From Actinobacteria bacterium UBA4426 (GTDB lineage Bacteria > Actinomycetota > Actinomycetes > S36-B12), in assembly GCA_002390705.1 (NCBI GenBank), contig DGQA01000016.1, forward strand, positions 44,572-108,571: 64,000 nt of DNA. Direction: 5' to 3'. The translations under genes and the position numbers were made by a program. This document shows, piece after piece, positions 57,315 through 64,000 of this stretch (position 1 is its first letter; every line of letters starts with the position of its first letter). Under the pieces are notes generated by a model. It was not told the origin of the DNA. It did not search any database and worked only from the letters and a program-made list of their open reading frames with translations.

Positions 57315-58733
57315 ATGACTACTTTGATCAAAAATGGTTTGGTGGTGTCGCCACAAGGCGCGATCGCTGCTGATGTGTTGATTGATGGCGAGAAAATAGC
57401 CGCAGTCCTTACCCCCGGTGACACTTCGCTTGGGAACGAGCTGACCTCGACCGCGGATGTGGTGATTGACGCGGCTGGCAAATATGTGATTCCAGGTGGG
57501 GTCGATTCACACACCCACATGGAATTACCTTTTGGCGGGACGTTTGCGTCGGACACATTCGACACCGGAACACGCGCCGCTGCATGGGGTGGAACCACGA
57601 CAATTATTGATTTTGCCGTGCAGAAATTCGGCGAACGGGTCCAAGACGGCCTCGCCACATGGCATGAGAAGGCGCGGGGAAACACGCACATCGACTACGC
57701 CTTCCACCAAATCATCGGTGGAGTAGACGATGACTCTCTTAAAGCTATGGACGAACTCGTCAATGAAGGTATTACCAGTTTCAAATTATTTATGGCTTAC
57801 CCGGGCGTGTTCTACAGCGATGACGGTCAAATCTTGCGCGCCATGCAGACCGCAGCCAACAATGGCGGCATGATTATGATGCACGCTGAAAATGGCATTG
57901 CAATTGATGTTCTGGTGTCACAAGCTTTGGCTGCTGGCAAGACCGACCCCAAGTACCACTCACTTACCCGGCCCTGGGAAACCGAAGCCGAAGCCACGAA
58001 TCGAGCGATCATGTTGGCTCGAATGACCGGTGCACCGCTCTACGTAGTCCATATGTCGGCTAAGCAAGCCGTCAAAATCCTGCAGGAAGCAAAAAATGAT
58101 GCGTGGAATGTCTTCGGTGAGACGTGCCCGCAATACCTCTATCTCTCACTCGAAGAGCAACTCTCTCAACCTGGATTTGAAGGGGCGAAATGGGTCTGTT
58201 CAACACCACTTCGCTCAAAAGCCGAGGGACACCACGAGGAACTGTGGAAATATCTTCGGACAAACGACCTCTCAATCGTCAGCACGGACCATTGCCCTTT
58301 TTGTTTTAAGGAGCAAAAAGAACTGGGTGTAGGAAACTTTTCTGCGATCCCAAACGGCATTGGATCGGTTGAACACCGGATGGATCTGCTGTACCAGGGG
58401 GTTGTCGAAGGCAAAATCTCACTCCAGCGTTGGGTCGAGATCACCTCAACAACCCCAGCTCGGATGTTTGGCTTATATCCACAGAAGGGGGTCATTGCCC
58501 CGGGCTCGGACGCTGACATCGTGATCTACAACCCTTCCGGACGCACAGAAATTGGCTACCACAAGACTCATCACATGAATATGGATCACTCGGCATGGGA
58601 GGGGTTCAATGTGGATGGTCATGTTGACACGGTTCTCTCACGTGGCGCCGTAATTGTAGATAATAATGCCTATCTGGGTCATATGGGTCACGGTAAGTAC
58701 CTCAAGCGCGGACTGAGTCAATATTTGATCTAG
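57315..58733 (+). CDS. Dihydropyrimidinase (D-hydantoinase)
   Basis: The 472-residue amidohydrolase has GGVDSHTHMELPFGGT (two metal His), ITSFKLFMAYPG (the carboxylated Lys), MMHAENG, and STDHCPFCFKEQKE with the conserved Asp. It opens the ring of dihydrouracil or dihydrothymine to N-carbamoyl-beta-amino acids. Some family members act on hydantoins or are CRMP-like; the operon context favours pyrimidines. RBS TTGAGGAG precedes the ATG. Confidence 0.92.
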   Translation: MTTLIKNGLVVSPQGAIAADVLIDGEKIAAVLTPGDTSLGNELTSTADVVIDAAGKYVIPGGVDSHTHMELPFGGTFASDTFDTGTRAAAWGGTTTIIDFAVQKFGERVQDGLATWHEKARGNTHIDYAFHQIIGGVDDDSLKAMDELVNEGITSFKLFMAYPGVFYSDDGQILRAMQTAANNGGMIMMHAENGIAIDVLVSQALAAGKTDPKYHSLTRPWETEAEATNRAIMLARMTGAPLYVVHMSAKQAVKILQEAKNDAWNVFGETCPQYLYLSLEEQLSQPGFEGAKWVCSTPLRSKAEGHHEELWKYLRTNDLSIVSTDHCPFCFKEQKELGVGNFSAIPNGIGSVEHRMDLLYQGVVEGKISLQRWVEITSTTPARMFGLYPQKGVIAPGSDADIVIYNPSGRTEIGYHKTHHMNMDHSAWEGFNVDGHVDTVLSRGAVIVDNNAYLGHMGHGKYLKRGLSQYLI

Positions 58734-58804
58734 CCCCTGCACCAGTCTGAATGTAGTGTTAATTTTCCACTACGCGCTCATGACCGATATATAAGGAGAA
58801 ACAA

Positions 58805-60292
58805 ATGCGAACTATCCCCCATTGGATTAACGGGCAGGATGTAACACCGACATCCGGGAATTTCGGTCCGGTCTTTAATCCCGCGTTAGGGGAACAACAA
58901 GCGCAGGTTGGTCTGGCTAGCGTGAGCGAGATGAATTCGGCTATTGCAATTGCCAAAGCAGCCTTCCCTGCTTGGCGCGCCGCATCGCTGTCCAAGAAGG
59001 CCGAGATCATGTTCCGATTCCGGGAATTGGTGGTTGCCCATCGCGATGAAATTGCGGGGCTTGTGTCAATTGAGCACGGGAAAGTGCCCAGCGATGCCGC
59101 CGGCGAGCTGGCCCGTGGGATTGAGAACATCGAGTTTGCTTGCGGAATCCCCTCCCACATGAAGGGCGGATTTAGCGAACAGGTTTCCGGTGGTGTCGAT
59201 GTGTACTCGATTAAACAACCACTCGGCGTTGTCGCAGGCATCACGCCGTTTAACTTCCCAGCAATGGTCCCCTTGTGGATGCTCACCAACGGTATTGCCG
59301 CAGGTAACACGTTCATCCTTAAGCCGAGCGAAAAAGATCCTTCGGTCACTGTGTTGTTGGCCCGGTTGCTCACCGAAGCAGGACTGCCCGACGGAGTTCT
59401 CAATGTTGTCCACGGTGACAAACTCGCGGTTGACACACTCTTGGAACACCCTGATATCGCAGCTGTCAGTTTTGTCGGCTCAACTCCGATCGCCAAATAC
59501 ATTTACTCAACCGGGACTGCGAACGGAAAGCGAGTACAAGCACTCGGCGGAGCTAAAAATCACATGGTGGTATTGCCCGATGCCGACATCAATATGGCCG
59601 CCGATGCGTCGGTGAGCGCCGGATTCGGTTCCGCTGGTGAGCGGTGCATGGCGATCTCAGTCATTGTGGCGGTGGGCGACGTGGCCGATCCACTCATTGA
59701 GGCCATCTCGGCGAGAATCCCAGCTCTCAAGGTGGGACCCGGTACAGATCCCGGCAATGAAATGGGCCCCCTGATCACTCAGGAGCACCGTAACAAAGTG
59801 GCTTCTTATCTTGCCGGCGCCGCTGCGGAGGGCGCAACGGTCGTTATTGATGGGCGCGAAGGCATCCTCCCAGAAAAAGGCTACTTCCTTAACCCCTCAG
59901 TGATTGACCATGTGCGCCCAGGAATGAAGGTCTACGACGAGGAAATCTTCGGCCCTGTCCTCTCGGTCATTCGAGTCGACACCTACGAGGAGGCCGTTGA
60001 GTTGATCAATGACCACCAATATGGAAATGGCACCGCCATTTTCACTCGAGATGGTGGGGCTGCTCGTCAATTCCAATTCGACATTCAGGTAGGAATGGTG
60101 GGCATTAACGTGCCCATTCCAGTCCCCGTCGCTTACTACAGTTTCGGCGGATGGAAGTCATCTTTGTTCGGAGATGCAAATATGTATGGACCTGCAGGGA
60201 TTGAGTTCTATACCCACACGAAAACGATCACGTCACGCTGGCCGGACCCAGCAACTAGCTCAGTTGATTTAGGTTTCCCTCAAACTCGTTAA
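58805..60292 (+). CDS. mmsA: CoA-acylating (methyl)malonate-semialdehyde dehydrogenase
   Basis: The 495-residue aldehyde dehydrogenase has the cofactor stretch PFNFPAMVPLWMLTNGIAAGN, FVGSTPIAKYIY, and the catalytic Cys (about 281) in GSAGERCMAISV. The VDVYSIKQPLGVVAGITPFN and GGWKSSLFGDANMYGPAGIEFYT regions match the MMSDH subfamily. It would convert malonate or methylmalonate semialdehyde to acetyl- or propionyl-CoA. It completes the pyrimidine route and would need an aminotransferase, which is only a stub here. AAGGAG precedes the ATG; a GTAGTG/CACTAC stem lies in the spacer. Confidence 0.92.
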   Translation: MRTIPHWINGQDVTPTSGNFGPVFNPALGEQQAQVGLASVSEMNSAIAIAKAAFPAWRAASLSKKAEIMFRFRELVVAHRDEIAGLVSIEHGKVPSDAAGELARGIENIEFACGIPSHMKGGFSEQVSGGVDVYSIKQPLGVVAGITPFNFPAMVPLWMLTNGIAAGNTFILKPSEKDPSVTVLLARLLTEAGLPDGVLNVVHGDKLAVDTLLEHPDIAAVSFVGSTPIAKYIYSTGTANGKRVQALGGAKNHMVVLPDADINMAADASVSAGFGSAGERCMAISVIVAVGDVADPLIEAISARIPALKVGPGTDPGNEMGPLITQEHRNKVASYLAGAAAEGATVVIDGREGILPEKGYFLNPSVIDHVRPGMKVYDEEIFGPVLSVIRVDTYEEAVELINDHQYGNGTAIFTRDGGAARQFQFDIQVGMVGINVPIPVPVAYYSFGGWKSSLFGDANMYGPAGIEFYTHTKTITSRWPDPATSSVDLGFPQTR

Positions 60293-60323
60293 CCACGGTT
60301 AATCCCCAAGGAAGGTTGTTGTT

Positions 60324-61343
60324 ATGGATATTGGTGTTGTTCTCCAATGCACTCCCCCGTCTGCGCGAGTTGTGGATCTCGCCCGCAGAGCAGAGACTTA
60401 CGGCTTCAAATACGTATGGACCTTTGATTCACATATTTTGTGGGAAGAGCCCTACGTGATTTACAGCAAGATTCTCAATGAGACTCGCAGCATCACCGTG
60501 GGGCCAATGGTTACCAATCCGGCTACGCGGGACATGACCGTTACCGCATCCGTATTTGCCACCCTCAATGAGATGTACGGCAATCGAACCGTAATCGGAA
60601 TTGGCCGAGGTGATTCGGCAGTTCGCGTCACCAATGGTAAGCCGGTGAGCGTCGCCGACCTACGTCAATCTGTGATTGACATTAAAGGCTTGGTAAATGG
60701 GGAGACCATCGAATACAAGGGCAATGACCTTCGAATTCCTTGGGCATCAGAAAGTCGCACGCCGGTATGGGTTGCTGCGTACGGCCCCAAGGTGCTGGCT
60801 TTAACGGGAGAGGTGGGCGATGGATTCATTCTTCAACTCGCTGACCCGGCAATCGCCGAATGGACAATCAAGGCGGTGAAAGATGCTGCCAAAGCTGCTG
60901 GCCGCAACCCCGACGATGTAAAGATTTGCGTTGCGGCCCCCGCATACGTCACCGAAGATATTGCCCACGCTCGCGATCAGCTTCGGTGGTTCGGTGGCAT
61001 GGTCGGAAACCATGTGGCTGACATTGTTGAGCGATATGGTGAAAACGATGGTGGTATTCCTCAAGCGTTAACCGATTACATCAAAGGACGCAAAGGCTAC
61101 GACTACAACCAGCATGGTCAAGCGGGAAATACCCATGCTGACTTCGTCCCTGATGAGATCATTGACCGCTTTTGTATTATCGGTCCGCCTGAGGAGCAGA
61201 TCCGGCGACTAGAAGAACTCAAAAGCCTTGGCGTTGATCAGTTCGCGCTTTATCTGCAGCATGACGATAAAGAACACACATTGGCTGAATATGGCGAGAA
61301 GATAATTCCCACCGTTGTCGAAAAACGGCTGGCCACAGAGTAA
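60324..61343 (+). CDS. LLM-class F420-dependent oxidoreductase (TIGR03842/CPS_4043-like)
   Basis: The 339-residue luciferase-like TIM-barrel protein begins DIGVVLQCTPPSARVVDLARRAE. It shows YVWTFDSHILWEEPYVIYSKIL, VGPMVTNPATRDMTVTASVFATLNEMYGNRTVIGIGRGDSAV and PVWVAAYGPKVLALTGEVGDGFILQLADP. These fit the F420-linked subgroup TIGR03842, whose biochemical role is not established. It is packed in the pyrimidine-degradation operon, so it may oxidise or reduce a pyrimidine or a related ring. The flavin monooxygenase RutA is a distant LLM relative, so oxygen chemistry cannot be excluded. Confidence 0.85.
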   Translation: MDIGVVLQCTPPSARVVDLARRAETYGFKYVWTFDSHILWEEPYVIYSKILNETRSITVGPMVTNPATRDMTVTASVFATLNEMYGNRTVIGIGRGDSAVRVTNGKPVSVADLRQSVIDIKGLVNGETIEYKGNDLRIPWASESRTPVWVAAYGPKVLALTGEVGDGFILQLADPAIAEWTIKAVKDAAKAAGRNPDDVKICVAAPAYVTEDIAHARDQLRWFGGMVGNHVADIVERYGENDGGIPQALTDYIKGRKGYDYNQHGQAGNTHADFVPDEIIDRFCIIGPPEEQIRRLEELKSLGVDQFALYLQHDDKEHTLAEYGEKIIPTVVEKRLATE

Positions 61344-61345
61344 AC

Positions 61346-62215
61346 ATGTCTTCCGCACGGGAACGAATCGCAAAGGGAAGTGTTTCGTTGCTGTGGGCTC
61401 TTGCCGGAGTTGTTCTCATCGCAATTATGTGGGAGCTCACCAAGTTTGTAGGTACTGTCATTGAACTGCCTTTTAACACTTCCGATCAAGCCATGCCGCA
61501 CGTATGGACCATGCTCTCGGGCTTCACCGCTCCAGAAGTGAGGGGATCTGAGACTACGGTTTTCCAAGCGGTGGTTTCGGCTGCGACTTACTCGTTCACT
61601 TTGGCGCTCGGCGGTTTCGTGATCGGAGTCACGGTCGGGTTGATTTTGGCGATAGTAATGCAACGTTTCCTATTTATGGAGCGTGGGCTACTGCCATTCG
61701 TTATCGCCTCACAAACCGTCCCATTGATCGCACTTGCGCCGCTGATTGTAGGAATCGGAAACCAAATCAGCTTTGGACCAATTCAATGGTCAACAACGTA
61801 TTCGGTGATGTTCATCGCCGCTTACCTGGCGTTCTTTCCACTCTCCATCGGAGCCCTGCGTGGGCTCCACGCCCCGAGTCCAACTTCCCTTGAACTGATG
61901 CGTTCATACGCAGCCTCGAACAACAAAGTGCTGTGGAAACTTCGCTTTCCCTCCAGCGTTCCTTATCTTGTCCCAGCGTTAAAGGTTTCTGCCGCCGCGA
62001 GTGTTGTGGGCACTGTGGTTGCTGAAATCTCCACCGGAGTTCGCGGTGGAATCGGCCGACTCATGGTGGAGTATGCACGCGAAACCACCTCTCAGCCCGC
62101 AAAGGTTTATGTAGCTGTGTTCGGCGCAATTGCGTTAGGCCTTGTCGTTGCCGCCGTAATCTCAGCTGTCGACGTACTACTGACCCGAAACCTTCCCAAG
62201 AAAGGGCTCACATGA
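61346..62215 (+). CDS. ABC transporter permease (NitT/TauT type)
   Basis: The 289-residue membrane protein has six TM segments and the EAA-type loop ELMRSYAASNNKVLWKLRFPSSVPYLVPALKVSA, which docks the ATPase. It is the first of two permeases in the operon and ends in a 4-nt overlap (ATGA) with the ATPase gene. The likely cargo is a pyrimidine, hydantoin or related ring compound, by context. Confidence 0.9.
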   Translation: MSSARERIAKGSVSLLWALAGVVLIAIMWELTKFVGTVIELPFNTSDQAMPHVWTMLSGFTAPEVRGSETTVFQAVVSAATYSFTLALGGFVIGVTVGLILAIVMQRFLFMERGLLPFVIASQTVPLIALAPLIVGIGNQISFGPIQWSTTYSVMFIAAYLAFFPLSIGALRGLHAPSPTSLELMRSYAASNNKVLWKLRFPSSVPYLVPALKVSAAASVVGTVVAEISTGVRGGIGRLMVEYARETTSQPAKVYVAVFGAIALGLVVAAVISAVDVLLTRNLPKKGLT

Positions 62216-63048
62216 CACCCACGCAACTTGACTCGGAGAATCCAGGCAGTGCCCTTGCCATCTCTGGCTTATCAAAAGTATTTAATGCAGGCAATCCCAA
62301 TGAGGTTACGGCGCTCTCTGATGTACACCTGGATGTCCACACTGGGGAGTTCATTTCACTTATTGGTCCCTCCGGATGCGGAAAAAGCACGTTACTGCGC
62401 GTCATTGGCGACCTCACCGGGTTCGACTCGGGCAGTGTTCAGGTTTCTGGTAAGTCCCCGCAGGACGCCCGCAAAGAGCGTCTGTACGGAATCGCATTCC
62501 AGCAGGCCGCCCTTTTCGATTGGCGCACGGTTACCAGGAACATTGAGCTCCCACTTGAACTTGCCGGGTGGCAAAAGTCCCAACGCCAGGAACGATCCGC
62601 CGAACTTCTTGACATGGTTCAACTTTCCGAATTTGCCCACCACCGACCCTGGGAACTTTCTGGAGGTATGCAGCAGCGCGTTGCCATCGCCCGTTCCCTT
62701 GCAGTCGACCCGCCACTGCTTCTCATGGATGAACCATTTGGCGCGCTCGATGAAATGACGCGTGAGCGTATGCAAAATGAACTGCTTAAAATCCGGGTGG
62801 AGACCGGAAAAACAATCGTATTCGTCACTCATTCCATCCCCGAGGCTGTGTACCTCTCCGACCGGGTTGTCGTGATGTCACCTCGGCCGGGTCGCATAAC
62901 AGCTGAAATTGACGTGGACCTCGGTAGCCGTGACGAAATGACTCGGGAGTCAGATCATTTCTTTCGCTGTGTCACATCCGTCCGAGAGGCGCTGCGAGCT
63001 CACGACACTTCCAACTCCACGTCTTCTTCGCACCGGGGCGAAATCTGA
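62212..63048 (+). CDS. ABC transporter ATP-binding protein
   Basis: The 278-residue ATPase has Walker A GPSGCGKSTLL, Q-loop FQQAALFDW, the signature LSGGMQQRVAIARSLA, Walker B LLLMDEPFGALDEMTRERM and switch His (VTHSIPEAVYLS). It belongs to the nitrate/taurine/aliphatic-sulfonate type. It overlaps both permease genes (4 nt and 1 nt), so the three are coupled. Confidence 0.95.
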   Translation: MTPTQLDSENPGSALAISGLSKVFNAGNPNEVTALSDVHLDVHTGEFISLIGPSGCGKSTLLRVIGDLTGFDSGSVQVSGKSPQDARKERLYGIAFQQAALFDWRTVTRNIELPLELAGWQKSQRQERSAELLDMVQLSEFAHHRPWELSGGMQQRVAIARSLAVDPPLLLMDEPFGALDEMTRERMQNELLKIRVETGKTIVFVTHSIPEAVYLSDRVVVMSPRPGRITAEIDVDLGSRDEMTRESDHFFRCVTSVREALRAHDTSNSTSSSHRGEI

Positions 63049-63821
63049 TGAATACAAAACTGGGTCACGTGTGGCCTCCAATTTTGGTGGCCACAATATT
63101 TCTTGGCGGCTGGCAACTACTCGTTGTTGTTCAAGACCTAAAGCCTTTCCTGCTTCCGGCACCCAGCCTGATCGCCTCTGAGTTCTCCTCGGGTGCCGCC
63201 ATGATGTGGGGCGCCGCCTATTACACCGCCACGACTGCTTTCCTGGGGCTTATTTTTGGAACCGTGCTTGGTTTGATCACGGCACTAATGGCTCAAAGGT
63301 TCATCACCGTTGACAAGTTGGTGGCCCCACTCGCGGCAGGGTTGGCAACTGTTCCGATCATTGCTTTAACCCCAATTTTAAATAATATGTTCAACATTAC
63401 GAGCAGGACTCCACGAGTACTGGTCACCGCGATCATCGTACTTTTTCCCATTTTCGTCAACGTGACTCGAGGGCTCATTCAAGTACATGCCACCCAGCTC
63501 GAACTGATGCGGTCTCTAAACGCCACTCCCCGAACCACACTTCGAGTGCTCCGCATTCCTAACGCGATCCCGTTCTTTTTTACCGGGCTCAAGATTGCTG
63601 CACCACTGTCGGTAATTGCGGCCCTTGTCGCTGAGTATTTCGGTGGGCCACAACAAGGCCTTGGCAGCAGGATCGCAAGCGCAGCCGCTAATACTGCTTA
63701 TGGCCGAGCTTGGGCCTATGTGCTGGCTGCGATTATCACGGGGTTGATTTTCTACCTCGCGATCATCGCACTTGAACGACTTATTACACCACGAACGGCT
63801 CAGGTCTCCACAACACATTAG
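63048..63821 (+). CDS. ABC transporter permease (second subunit)
   Basis: The 257-residue permease has about six TM segments and an EAA loop (ELMRSLNATPRTTLRVLRIPNAIPFFFTGLKIAAPLSV). It differs clearly from the first permease, so the channel is a heterodimer. Its ATG overlaps the ATPase stop (TGATG). Confidence 0.9.
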   Translation: MNTKLGHVWPPILVATIFLGGWQLLVVVQDLKPFLLPAPSLIASEFSSGAAMMWGAAYYTATTAFLGLIFGTVLGLITALMAQRFITVDKLVAPLAAGLATVPIIALTPILNNMFNITSRTPRVLVTAIIVLFPIFVNVTRGLIQVHATQLELMRSLNATPRTTLRVLRIPNAIPFFFTGLKIAAPLSVIAALVAEYFGGPQQGLGSRIASAAANTAYGRAWAYVLAAIITGLIFYLAIIALERLITPRTAQVSTTH

Positions 63822-63855
63822 ATTTTTCGTCAATCACACACAACAAGGAGGAAGA

Positions 63856-64000
63856 ATGAATCAAAAGAAAAGCTGGATTCGCATAGTGGCTGTGGCCGCT
63901 TCGGGTCTTCTTTTGCTATCTGCATGTAGCAGTAGTGACGACACGGCAGCTGAGACTTCAGATGCCGCGACCGCCGAAGAAACTGTCGCTGAGGAAACTG
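63856..64000 (+). CDS. Substrate-binding lipoprotein of the ABC importer (5' end only)
   Basis: The first 48 codons are visible and the rest is beyond the window. A signal peptide (basic start, AVAASGLLLLSA) and the lipobox LLSAC (Cys23 or so) are followed by a Ser/Asp/Ala/Thr/Glu-rich linker, typical of ABC solute-binding lipoproteins in Gram-positives. AAGGAGG lies upstream. The mature domain cannot be identified, but the position after the permease and ATPase genes makes it the likely receptor. Confidence 0.75.
   Translation, partial: MNQKKSWIRIVAVAASGLLLLSACSSSDDTAAETSDAATAEETVAEET

Noticed and set aside
58753..58773. GTAGTG/CACTAC stem between dihydropyrimidinase and mmsA as a terminator
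   Set aside because: It has only a 6-bp AT-rich stem and no U-run after it; the genes are likely co-transcribed.
1..64000. tRNA, rRNA, CRISPR arrays, insertion sequences or prophage genes
   Set aside because: No cloverleaf-like or rRNA stretches in the gaps, no regularly spaced repeats of CRISPR size, and no transposase, integrase or phage structural genes were recognised.

Overview
The window is chromosomal DNA of an actinomycete (high-GC Gram-positive lineage), of only moderate G+C (roughly half by eye). The evidence is gene order and marker families. The block nrdJ-nrdR / LysM-lexA / DinG-like helicase / hflX / dapF / miaA / miaB / recX / recA / DUF3046 / clgR / cinA / pgsA / rimO / ftsK / RNase J / dapA / thyX / dapB / M16 peptidase / pnp / rpsO / ribF / truB / rbfA / infB / ylxR / nusA / rimP / proS / GNAT / ispG / rseP / dxr follows the order known in Mycobacterium and Streptomyces. 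DUF3046, ClgR, the DUF4081-type GNAT and actinobacterial SOS boxes (TCGAAC-N4-GTTCGA type) point the same way. Short intergenic gaps, 1-4 nt stop/start overlaps and frequent GTG starts suggest a compact genome. A free-living aquatic lineage is possible but not shown.

Layout. 1-10 kb: the 5' part of a DUF4192-type gene, an SGNH hydrolase, a flippase-like membrane protein, a VOC protein and an AI-2E exporter, an orphan lipoprotein, then the B12-dependent ribonucleotide reductase nrdJ with its repressor gene nrdR, and a secreted SGNH protein. 10-28 kb: SOS, DNA repair and tRNA modification genes (LysM protein and lexA divergent over two SOS boxes; DinG-like helicase; hflX; dapF; a glycosyltransferase and a PIG-L deacetylase; miaA; miaB; an MMPL transporter; recX; recA; an MFS transporter; DUF3046; clgR; cinA; pgsA; rimO). 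28-56 kb: ftsK, RNase J, the lysine/diaminopimelate genes dapA and dapB, thyX, a short accessory insert (GNAT, azlC, azlD, a membrane protein with a PH-like tail), then the RNA and translation block from pnp to proS and the isoprenoid genes ispG and dxr around the site-2 protease rseP.

56-64 kb is the accessory part of most interest. It is a plus-strand operon of tightly packed genes for reductive pyrimidine (or hydantoin) breakdown: beta-ureidopropionase, dihydropyrimidinase, CoA-acylating (methyl)malonate-semialdehyde dehydrogenase, an F420-type luciferase-like oxidoreductase, and an ABC importer (permease, ATPase, permease, and a lipoprotein cut by the window end). Just upstream lies the N-terminal stub of a GABA/beta-alanine-type aminotransferase, the enzyme that should link beta-alanine to the dehydrogenase. 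No classical dihydropyrimidine dehydrogenase is in the window, so the F420-type enzyme is a candidate for the missing reductive step (inference).

No rRNA, tRNA, CRISPR array, insertion sequence or prophage was recognised. No gene-free stretch exceeds 300 bases.
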